From a bacterium (GTDB lineage Bacteria; Eremiobacterota; Eremiobacteria; Baltobacterales; Baltobacteraceae): 23,158 bases of DNA. Made by a program: the position numbers and the translations under genes. The notes beneath the pieces were generated by a model that saw nothing but the letters and a program-made list of their open reading frames with translations, was not told the origin of the DNA and did not search any database. Shown here one piece after another: positions 15,778-22,562 of the stretch; position 1 is the first letter of the stretch, and each line of letters opens with the position of its first letter. The DNA lies in the NCBI GenBank assembly GCA_021781095.1, contig JAJXXM010000211.1, positions 1 through 23,158 on the forward strand. The letters are read 5' to 3'.

Positions 15778-17820
15778 CTAGGATTCTAGCGCAAGTGCCG
15801 CCCGCTCATCAAGCCCCGCGTTCTTCCGCGATTCGCCGGCGAGCCCATGCGCCTCGTCGATCGCGAACTGGTCGACCAGCTCCTCGAGCCCGCCCGACTG
15901 CTCTTGGAGCAGCATCGCCTCCTCGGCGAGCCGGGTCGCCGCGTCGGCGTTCTGGGAGCCCAGGGTGCTCGACCGTTCGATGCGGGTGCCCAGCGCCTCG
16001 ATCGCCGACTGTTGTTCGGTCGAGGCGCGCGCCACGTCGGCGGTGCGCTGTTCGATCTCCGAGACGCTCTCGAGAATCTGGTTTGCGGTGATCGTCTGCT
16101 CGCGCATCGTCGCCGCCGCTTCATGGGTCATCGCGCCCATCTGTTCGCTCGCCTTCGCGAGCTCTTCGGAGGCGCGAGCCTGCTCGTTGGTCGCCAGGCT
16201 GATCTCGCTCATGAGCGTCGCGACCTCCGAGACGCGCTTGGAGACGTCCGACATCATGGCGTTGACCGATTGCGCGAGCGTGGCGCTCTCCTTGACCTGG
16301 ACGTTGGCGCGCCCGGTCCGTTCGAGCACCGCCGAGGTGCGGCGCTGAATATCGGCGACGAGCGAGGCGATCTGTTTGACCGAACTCGCGGAATTCTCGG
16401 CGAGCTTGCGCACCTCGTCGGCGACGACGGCAAAGCCGCGTCCGTGTTCGCCGGCGCGCGCGGCTTCGATCGCGGCGTTGAGCGCCAGAAGGTTCGTCTG
16501 GTCGGCGATCTCCTCGATGAGACCGAGAATCTCGCCGATCTGCCGGGAAGCGCCGTCGAGGCTCTCCATCTCGACGACGACCGAGCTGACCAGCGAGGTC
16601 ATTTGGTCGATGCCCGTCGAGAGGCGCGAAATTTCGTTCTGTCCGGTACGGACGTGCTGATCGGTCTCCGTCGACTCGACGCCGACGCGTTTGGCATTGC
16701 CGGCGACCTGGACGATCGAGGCGGACATCTCTTGGGTGTTGGCGACGGCCTGTTCGACGACGGTCGCGAGGTTGAGGAGGTTCTGATCCATCTCTTGGAT
16801 CGAGGCCGTCATCTCGGCGATCGAACTCGAGATATCGGAGACGCGGCGGGCGACCGCTTCGGCGTTATCGGCGACGGTTCCCGAACCGCGAGCGACGTCG
16901 GCGGAGTAGCGGAGCGCGTCGCCGAGGGTCGCGAGTTCGTCCTGGACGCGACGGTCGACGTCGCGCGAGACCTCGGTGCTCGTGGCGCTTGCGGCTTTCA
17001 CCGAGCGCGTCGCGATCTGGATGCGTCCGACGAGCGCGCTGAGCCGATCTCCCAATTCGTCGATCGATTGACCGAGACGGCCGAGGACGTCGTTGCCGCT
17101 CCAACCGGTCCGTGCGGTGAGGTCGCCGCGTCCCATCGCCTCGAAGACCGTCACGCAGCGATTGATGTTGCGAAGCAATCGCACGCGCAAAAGCGAAAAG
17201 GCGATGACGACGACGATCAGTGCGAAGATCGCTCCGGCGACCAAGACGCCTAAAGCGAGATTTTTTGCTTTGATGAGCGCGGCGTAGCGAACGTCGGCGG
17301 CACGATTTAATGCTTCGAGGACGGCGCGACCGTCGATATTTTGTTGCGTGTACGCATCGGCGAGCGTGCTCTGTAATTGAACCAACGCTTGCGCTTTTTT
17401 CCCTTGCTGCAGCAGGCCGATCGTCGCCAGCGATTCAAAATCGTAGGCGCCGGCGCTCTTCGTGAACGCGGCGACCTCCTTGCTGGTGCTCGAATCTTTT
17501 CCGGTTAGCTGCGCGAGCGCGCGCTCGTCTTTCGGAAATTTGCTCACGAGTGCGATAGCGGATTTCAAGGACGCCGCCGCACGAACGGGATCGGCGTTCG
17601 TCGCCGCTTCGAGCGACGCGGCACGCAATCCATTCGCGTCGTCGGCGACGCGTGCGTACGCGAGTTCGCCCTTTACAATTTTGTCATGCAATGTTGCAGC
17701 TTGCGTTGCAATGAGATTGGTGACGAAGAATGCCGCCGGAATAACCGCCAGAACGACGATAAAGACGATGACGGCGGAGATCACGAGGCCGCGCTCGATG
17801 GAGGTTCGCTTTTGGCTCAT
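15778..17820 (-). CDS. Methyl-accepting chemotaxis protein
   Basis: Transmembrane chemoreceptor, 680 aa from ATG 17820. Transmembrane helix 1 (~12-35), a helical extracytoplasmic sensor of ~150 residues (~36-185) with no recognised ligand signature, transmembrane helix 2 (~187-211), a HAMP domain (~212-266), then a long coiled-coil signalling domain. The highly conserved hairpin tip is [23 protein letters not shown] followed by [16 protein letters not shown] (~435-475), where CheA and CheW bind. There is no C-terminal CheR-docking pentapeptide. An upstream TTG (17859) would add 13 residues before MSQKRTS but has no ribosome-binding site, so the ATG is preferred. No che or flagellar genes lie in the window; this is an orphan receptor inserted between ftsQ and ftsA, in the opposite direction to both. 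Confidence 0.95.
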   Translation of the reverse strand: MSQKRTSIERGLVISAVIVFIVVLAVIPAAFFVTNLIATQAATLHDKIVKGELAYARVADDANGLRAASLEAATNADPVRAAASLKSAIALVSKFPKDERALAQLTGKDSSTSKEVAAFTKSAGAYDFESLATIGLLQQGKKAQALVQLQSTLADAYTQQNIDGRAVLEALNRAADVRYAALIKAKNLALGVLVAGAIFALIVVVIAFSLLRVRLLRNINRCVTVFEAMGRGDLTARTGWSGNDVLGRLGQSIDELGDRLSALVGRIQIATRSVKAASATSTEVSRDVDRRVQDELATLGDALRYSADVARGSGTVADNAEAVARRVSDISSSIAEMTASIQEMDQNLLNLATVVEQAVANTQEMSASIVQVAGNAKRVGVESTETDQHVRTGQNEISRLSTGIDQMTSLVSSVVVEMESLDGASRQIGEILGLIEEIADQTNLLALNAAIEAARAGEHGRGFAVVADEVRKLAENSASSVKQIASLVADIQRRTSAVLERTGRANVQVKESATLAQSVNAMMSDVSKRVSEVATLMSEISLATNEQARASEELAKASEQMGAMTHEAAATMREQTITANQILESVSEIEQRTADVARASTEQQSAIEALGTRIERSSTLGSQNADAATRLAEEAMLLQEQSGGLEELVDQFAIDEAHGLAGESRKNAGLDERAALALES

Positions 17821-17979
17821 CGCAGGCAGGCTTCGTCCTACTCCAGGCGTTCTCCTCAAGAGGAGCTACGCGAGGAGGCGCCAAGATGCTCGGGATAGCC
17901 ATTTTGGGCAGGGATAGTAGGGGTTCTTCCCCGATAGCCCAATATATGGTGGATATCGGCGTTAATATTTAGGATGTGA
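17821..17979. promoter_or_regulatory. Divergent intergenic region, chemoreceptor / ftsA
   Basis: This 159-base gap must hold the ftsAZ-thyX promoter and the chemoreceptor promoter. Visible elements: a CTCCTC-AA-GAGGAG palindrome at 17852-17865 in the chemoreceptor leader. An imperfect stem at 17906-17940 has GGGC/GCCC outer and GGGG/CCCC inner arms around TTCTT. There is also a local A/T-rich stretch (AATATATGG and GTTAATATTT, 17941-17970) that is unusual for this GC-rich sequence and is a good place for a -10 element. AGGA (17971-17974) is the ftsA ribosome-binding site. I could not find a convincing -35/-10 pair. Confidence 0.4.
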
Positions 17980-19194
17980 ATGAAACAAGGCACCCTGTGC
18001 GGTCTCGACATCGGCACCACGAAAACGTGCGTCGTCGTCGCTGCCGAAGGGCCGAATGGCCTCGAGATACTCGGCTTCGGCGAGGCTCCGTCCCTGGGGA
18101 TGCGGCGCGGCGTGGTGATCGATCTCGAACAAACGGTGAAGTCGATCGAGGCTGCGACCGAAAAGGCCGAACGGATGTCGGGAGTTCACATCGAGGAAGC
18201 GATCGTCGGCATCACCGGCGAGCACGTCCGGAGCGTCAACAACCGCGGCGTCGTCTCGGTCGCGAATGACGACCGCGAGGTGGAGGCCTCCGACGTCGAG
18301 CGCGTCGTCGATGCAAGCAAGATCATCAATGTCCCCAGCGATCGGCAGATCGTCCACGCCCTCCCACGGTTCTTTACCGTCGACGGCCAGGACGGTATCG
18401 TCGATCCGGTCGGCATGGCCGGCGGTCGCCTTGAGGTGGACACGCACATCGTGACGGCGGCGAGCAGTTTTCTCTCCAACGTCCTCAAGTGCGTTCATCG
18501 CGCGGGTATCGAATCCGCGGGGATCGTTTTCGAACCCCTGGCGAGCGCCGCAGCGGTCCTGCTCCCCGAAGAAGAGCACGTCGGCGTGCTGCTGCTCGAT
18601 ATCGGCGGCGGAACGACCGATATCGCGGTCTACTCCGGAGGGAGCGCGATCTACACCGCAACGATCCCGGTCGGCGGGCAGATCCTCACCAACGATATCT
18701 CGCTGGGCCTCAAGACCTCGCTCGCCCAGGCGCAGGAGGTCAAGCACCGCTTCGGGGTCGGCGACGAACAGGGGGCTCCGGCCCGGAATTTCCCGGTGCA
18801 ATCGCTCGACGGCCGGACGCAACGCGAAGCGACGACGCACGAACTCCACGCAATCGTCGTCCCGCGCATCCTCGAGACGCTGCGCATGGCGCGAGCGAAG
18901 GTCTTCGAAAACGTCCCGCGCGACCTCGTGGTCGGCGAGGTCGTCCTGACCGGCGGCGGCGCGCAGCTGCCGGGGATCGAAGCGATCGCCGAAAAGATCT
19001 TTGAGGCTCCCGTGCGCGTCGGTATTCCTTCACGCCTCGGCGGATCGATCGACGCATTGGCGTTCCCACAATACGCAACGGCGATCGGGCTCGTGCTTTT
19101 CGCGCGCAAGAGCGAACTGACGGGTGTCGAATCGGCGCGGAACGGCTCGCTCTTTACTCGGCTTCGCGGGTGGCTCGCGGCGCTGTGGAATTAA
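17980..19194 (+). CDS. ftsA: Cell division protein FtsA
   Basis: Actin-like ATPase that tethers FtsZ to the membrane and activates septal wall synthesis. The 404-aa protein shows the phosphate-1 loop GLDIGTTKT, the family-specific 1C subdomain (GVHIEEAIVGITGEHV), phosphate-2 LLLDIGGGTTDIAVY, and the adenosine motif LTGGGAQLPGIE. It ends in a predicted amphipathic membrane-targeting helix (SLFTRLRGWLAALWN, ~390-404). ATG 17980 follows AGGA by five bases. It is first in ftsA-ftsZ-thyX; ftsZ begins 23 bases after its stop. Unlike the common dcw order, ftsQ is not immediately upstream but 2.4 kb away across a divergent pair. Confidence 0.97.
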   Translation: MKQGTLCGLDIGTTKTCVVVAAEGPNGLEILGFGEAPSLGMRRGVVIDLEQTVKSIEAATEKAERMSGVHIEEAIVGITGEHVRSVNNRGVVSVANDDREVEASDVERVVDASKIINVPSDRQIVHALPRFFTVDGQDGIVDPVGMAGGRLEVDTHIVTAASSFLSNVLKCVHRAGIESAGIVFEPLASAAAVLLPEEEHVGVLLLDIGGGTTDIAVYSGGSAIYTATIPVGGQILTNDISLGLKTSLAQAQEVKHRFGVGDEQGAPARNFPVQSLDGRTQREATTHELHAIVVPRILETLRMARAKVFENVPRDLVVGEVVLTGGGAQLPGIEAIAEKIFEAPVRVGIPSRLGGSIDALAFPQYATAIGLVLFARKSELTGVESARNGSLFTRLRGWLAALWN

Positions 19195-19207
19195 ATCTCT
19201 TTCATAC

Positions 19208-19212
19208 GGAGG
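19208..19212 (+). promoter_or_regulatory. Ribosome-binding site that fixes the ftsZ start
   Basis: GGAGG lies five bases before ATG 19218. It settles the start against a longer in-frame frame opening at 19170 that would overlap ftsA and add 16 atypical residues. This is the strongest Shine-Dalgarno in the window, consistent with the high FtsZ dosage cells need. Confidence 0.85.
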
Positions 19213-19217
19213 AAACG

Positions 19218-20288
19218 ATGGCTGAAGCAAAACGCTATGTCCCCGAACATGCCGCGACGATTCGCGTTATCGGTGTCGGTGGGGGCGGCTGCAACGCGAT
19301 CAATCGCATGATCGAAGCGGGGTTGACGGGCGTAGATTTCTTCGCCGTGAACTCCGACGTTCAAGCATTGCGCAATTCGCTCACGGAAAACACCGTGCAG
19401 ATCGGAACCGGAATGTCGCGCGGGCTGGGAGCGGGTGCGAACCCGACCTTGGGCCGGGACGCCGCCGAGGAATCGCGCGAAGATCTCGCGATGATCGTCG
19501 ACGGAGCCGACCTGGTCTTTATCGCCGCGGGAATGGGTGGTGGAACGGGAACCGGCGCGGCGCCGGTCCTCGCCGAACTCGCACGCGAATCGGGAGCGTT
19601 GACGATCGCGGTCGTCACCAAACCGTTCGCCTTCGAGGGGCGTAAACGGATGGAGGCCGCCGAACGCGGGATCGCGCAACTCGAAGCGAAGGTCGATACC
19701 CTCATCACCATTCCCAACGAACGCATCTTTCAGGTGATCGAGAAGAAGACGCCATTGAACGAAGCGTTCAGCTTCGCCGACGACGTTCTCCGTCAGGGAA
19801 TCGCCGGCATCAGCGATCTCATCACGCAACCGGGGCTCATCAACCTCGACTTCGCCGACGTGAAAGCGGTGATGACCGACGCCGGAACGGCGATGATGGG
19901 AATCGGCGAAGGTTCGGGAGAGCATCGGGCCGCCGATGCCGCGCAGAAGGCGATCGCCTCGCCGCTGCTCGATACCACCATCGACGGCGCGCGCGGCGTC
20001 ATCTTGAATATTACCGGGGGAAGCGATCTCTCGATGTACGAGGTCAACGAGGCGGCCGAAATGATCAGCCGGAGCGTCGATCCCGACGCGCAGATTATTT
20101 TCGGAGCGAGCCTCGATCCGAATCTTCAGGGGCGCGTGCGCGTCACGGTGCTCGCGGCGGGCTTCGGCCCGATCCGTCGTCCGGAAGCCGACGGCTTTGC
20201 CTTCGAAAAGACGCGTATCGAGACCGTCACGCCGGTGAATATGGACGACATCGAAGTCCCGGCGTTCCTGCGCTACCGCGGGGGCTAA
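19218..20288 (+). CDS. ftsZ: Cell division protein FtsZ
   Basis: Tubulin-like GTPase that forms the Z-ring. In 356 aa: the nucleotide-binding VIGVGGGGCNAINRM (~17-31), the tubulin signature GGGTGTG (107-113), the T7 synergy loop INLDFADVKAVM (D211, D214), and a globular core ending near residue 317. The conserved C-terminal peptide DDIEVPAFLRYRGG (343-356) binds FtsA and other partners. The linker between core and peptide is only about 25 residues, shorter than in well-studied FtsZ proteins (about 50 or more). Its stop is four bases before the thyX TTG, which suggests the two are translated from one message. Confidence 0.98.
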   Translation: MAEAKRYVPEHAATIRVIGVGGGGCNAINRMIEAGLTGVDFFAVNSDVQALRNSLTENTVQIGTGMSRGLGAGANPTLGRDAAEESREDLAMIVDGADLVFIAAGMGGGTGTGAAPVLAELARESGALTIAVVTKPFAFEGRKRMEAAERGIAQLEAKVDTLITIPNERIFQVIEKKTPLNEAFSFADDVLRQGIAGISDLITQPGLINLDFADVKAVMTDAGTAMMGIGEGSGEHRAADAAQKAIASPLLDTTIDGARGVILNITGGSDLSMYEVNEAAEMISRSVDPDAQIIFGASLDPNLQGRVRVTVLAAGFGPIRRPEADGFAFEKTRIETVTPVNMDDIEVPAFLRYRGG

Positions 20289-20292
20289 TCCG

Positions 20293-21111
20293 TTGGCGGG
20301 CTACGGCGCGAAGATCCTGCTCGACTCGGTCGCACCGACGGGGGAACGTTTGACCACCATGGAGGTCTGCTTTCCCCGCTTCGTGTTGGCCGAGTTCAAT
20401 ACGCATCGACAGTTTTCGCGCAATAGTGCGAGTTCGCGCGCGATTCCGACCTCGAAGCTGATCGAGCGCGTTCTCGCCGAGCCCGTTCTGCCGTTGGAGT
20501 GGGGGCGCAACCAGCCGGGCATGGCGGCATCCTCGCTCCTGGATATCGAGGCGGTGCGTATCGCCGAGCGCGCGTGGTTACGCGCGCGCGATGAAGCCGT
20601 GGAATCGGTGCGCGAACTCCAAACGCTGCAGGTGCACAAACAAGTCCTCAACCGACTGCTCGAACCGTTTCTCTGGCACACCGTTATCGTGACCGCGACC
20701 GAGTGGTCGAATTTTTTTGCACTGCGCTGTACGCCGCAGGCGCAGCCGGAGATTCGCGAAGTCGCTCTGAAAATGCGCGCGGCCTACGAACGCCATCAAC
20801 CGACGCCGTTGAGAGTCGGCGAGTGGCATACGCCCTTACTTCAGGAGGACGAGGACGGGCTCGATATCGAGGTACGAAAGCGCGTGAGCGCCGCGCGCTG
20901 CGCGCGCGTCTCCTACCTCACCCACGACGGGGCGCGCGACCGTTCGAAGGATCTCGAACTCTGCGACCGCCTCATGGAACAGCATCACCTGAGCCCGTTC
21001 GAGCACGTGGCGACTCCCGCACTGGGAGCGCATGCGAACTTTCGCGGATGGCTGCAGATGCGCGCCGAGGTGGAAGAGCGTTCCTGGCTTACGCGCTCAG
21101 CGAGCGCATGA
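20293..21111 (+). CDS. thyX: FAD-dependent thymidylate synthase ThyX
   Basis: Makes dTMP from dUMP using methylene-tetrahydrofolate, FAD and NADPH. The signature is THRQFSRNSASSRAIP (37-52). Compared with the classical RHRxxS...SxRY motif, the first Arg is Thr and the final Tyr is Ala, while the central His, Arg, both Ser and the last Arg remain. This is the variant I associate with phage-like and some bacterial ThyX proteins. C-terminal SPFEHVATP and HANFRGWLQMR are the usual family ending. Length 272 aa is within range. The start is TTG, four bases after ftsZ, with GGGG before it; no better start exists ahead of the conserved core. The stop overlaps the convergent EAL gene by 23 bases. Presumably the organism lacks thyA, but that cannot be seen here. 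Confidence 0.92.
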   Translation: MAGYGAKILLDSVAPTGERLTTMEVCFPRFVLAEFNTHRQFSRNSASSRAIPTSKLIERVLAEPVLPLEWGRNQPGMAASSLLDIEAVRIAERAWLRARDEAVESVRELQTLQVHKQVLNRLLEPFLWHTVIVTATEWSNFFALRCTPQAQPEIREVALKMRAAYERHQPTPLRVGEWHTPLLQEDEDGLDIEVRKRVSAARCARVSYLTHDGARDRSKDLELCDRLMEQHHLSPFEHVATPALGAHANFRGWLQMRAEVEERSWLTRSASA

Positions 21112-21892
21112 CGCCGAGCTGCGGGTCGAAGGCCGCAGCGAACTCCGTGGCCGGAAGCGCGCGTCCGTAGAGGAACCCCTGAGCGAGCTCGCAGCCGCAG
21201 TCGCGTAGAAAATCGGCCTGCGCCTTGGTCTCGACGCCCTCCGCTTGGACCTGAAGCCCGAGAGCGTGCGCCATCGCAATGATCGCCGTGACGATGGCGA
21301 GATCGTTCGCGTCGTTGGGAATATCGTGAACGAAGCTTTTGTCGATCTTGATCTTGTCGATGGGGAAGCGCTTGAGATAGGAGAGCGAGGAGTATCCCGT
21401 TCCGAAATCGTCGAGGGCGAGCGAGATACCGAGATGTTTGAGTTGGCGCATGATACCGATCGAATCCTCGGCGTTATGCATCGCCACCGATTCGGTAATC
21501 TCGAATTCGAGCCGTTCGGGCGCGAGCGAGGCCTGTCGGAGCGCGTCCTCGATCGCTGCGACGAGTTGAAGATGAAGAAATTGTCGGCTGCTGAGGTTGA
21601 CCGCAAGGTCGAGCCGTATGCCGTACTGCGACTCCCAACGGTGGACCTGCGCCGTCGCCGTGCGAAAGACCCACTCGCCCAGCGCGATGATCACGCCCGA
21701 GGCCTCCGCTTGCGGAATGAATGCATCGGGTAGGCCGATGACGTTGCCCGATTGCGGCCAGCGGCAGAGCGCTTCGACGCCGACGATGCGATCGTTCCGT
21801 AAATCGACGACGGGCTGGTAATGAAGGCAAAACTCACCGAAATCCAGCGCTCGTGCGAGGCGCTGCCCCGTGGAATATCGGCGTGGATGCAT
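21089..21892 (-). CDS. Stand-alone EAL-domain cyclic di-GMP phosphodiesterase
   Basis: 267 aa consisting almost only of an EAL domain, predicted to hydrolyse c-di-GMP to pGpG. Catalytic and metal residues all appear: E40 of EAL (VGVEALCRW), N99 (VNLSSRQF), E131/E134 (EITES), D161-D162 (DDFGTGYSSLSYL), K182 (KIKIDKSF), E218/E221 (AEGVET), and Q238 (QGFLYGRALP). The loop-6 DDFGTGYSSL is intact, as expected for an active enzyme. There is no sensory, transmembrane or GGDEF domain, so its control must come from a partner or from expression. It begins 8 bases after the class II aldolase gene on the same strand and is likely co-transcribed, although no functional link is obvious. Confidence 0.95.
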   Translation of the reverse strand: MHPRRYSTGQRLARALDFGEFCLHYQPVVDLRNDRIVGVEALCRWPQSGNVIGLPDAFIPQAEASGVIIALGEWVFRTATAQVHRWESQYGIRLDLAVNLSSRQFLHLQLVAAIEDALRQASLAPERLEFEITESVAMHNAEDSIGIMRQLKHLGISLALDDFGTGYSSLSYLKRFPIDKIKIDKSFVHDIPNDANDLAIVTAIIAMAHALGLQVQAEGVETKAQADFLRDCGCELAQGFLYGRALPATEFAAAFDPQLGVMRSLSA

Positions 21893-21900
21893 GCGTTGGG

Positions 21901-22554
21901 TTAGAAGATCGCGCGATACGGCGGCATGAGGGCTGCTTCATCCTCGGGGTGGCCCTTACCTTGCCGGGAAGACTCAGCGGGCGTCGTGCCGATTGCGATG
22001 CGGGCACTCTCCTCCGCGAGATCGGTCAAAATAAACGCACGTTCCATCGTTGCGGCAAGAACGGAGAGCCCGTGGCGTTCCATCAGGACCGTATCGACGC
22101 CGCGTGCGAAGATCTCGGCGCCCGATTCGGCGAGCTCGTCGCTCCCGGCCGCGGCATATGGAAGCCATCCGACCGCTCCCAACGTTTCGATCGCGCCGAC
22201 CGTATCGCGCGCGAAGAGCCGGCCGCGTTTGCTCCAGATCACGCACGCGGTCGGATGGGTGTGCACGAGTACCGCGGCGTCGGGACGAACCCGGTATGCG
22301 GCAAGGTGGAGTGGTAATTCGCTGCTCGGGCGAGCGGCCGCATCGCGCGGCGTTCCCGTCGGGCCGACGCGCACGATATCGTGCTCGCTCAGGCGCTCGA
22401 GCGAGCGTCCCGACGGCGTGACGAGGATATCGCCATCGTCCATGCGCGCGCTGATGTTTCCGCTGCTCCCGGTGACGAGGCCGCGCCGCCAGAGACGGGC
22501 CGCGCAATCGACGATCTCCGCTCGCACCTGCAACTCCGTCCTCCGCGCCTCCAT
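21901..22554 (-). CDS. Class II aldolase/adducin-family protein
   Basis: 217 aa, the size of L-fuculose-1-phosphate aldolase and its relatives. Phosphate-binding GSSGNISAR and TPSGR, catalytic Glu79 (SSELPLH), and zinc ligands H98, H100 (VHTHP) and H161 (ERHGLS) are visible, so an active metal-dependent enzyme is expected. The family covers fuculose-P and rhamnulose-P aldolases, ribulose-P epimerase, and methylthioribulose-P dehydratase, among others; the substrate cannot be assigned. The open frame extends to 22722, but those 56 extra residues overlap the preceding gene and are Arg-rich shadow sequence. ATG 22554, eight bases after the upstream stop, is preferred. GTG 22527, with GGAG six bases before it, is an alternative. 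It sits between an aldehyde dehydrogenase-like gene and the EAL gene. Confidence 0.88.
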   Translation of the reverse strand: MEARRTELQVRAEIVDCAARLWRRGLVTGSSGNISARMDDGDILVTPSGRSLERLSEHDIVRVGPTGTPRDAAARPSSELPLHLAAYRVRPDAAVLVHTHPTACVIWSKRGRLFARDTVGAIETLGAVGWLPYAAAGSDELAESGAEIFARGVDTVLMERHGLSVLAATMERAFILTDLAEESARIAIGTTPAESSRQGKGHPEDEAALMPPYRAIF

Positions 22555-22562
22555 CCTCGCGA

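Noticed and set aside
15847..17253. 468-codon open frame on the plus strand
   Set aside because: Mirror frame of the chemoreceptor, composed of repetitive Arg/Asp/Gly/Leu text and lacking a ribosome-binding site.
17821..17859. Extended chemoreceptor start at TTG 17859
   Set aside because: No ribosome-binding site, and the residues added lie ahead of a normal Met-Ser-Gln start just before transmembrane helix 1.
17962..18849. 295-codon open frame on the minus strand opposite ftsA
   Set aside because: It lies wholly over conserved ftsA sequence, including its ATP-binding motifs, and has no family features.
19170..19217. Longer ftsZ start overlapping ftsA
   Set aside because: Adds 16 non-conserved residues, whereas GGAGG directly precedes ATG 19218 and gives the normal FtsZ N-terminus.
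15778..21111. Possible mobile element or phage origin for the chemoreceptor-to-thyX block
   Set aside because: No integrase, transposase, tRNA, terminal repeats or compositional shift were seen; ftsA and ftsZ are core genes.
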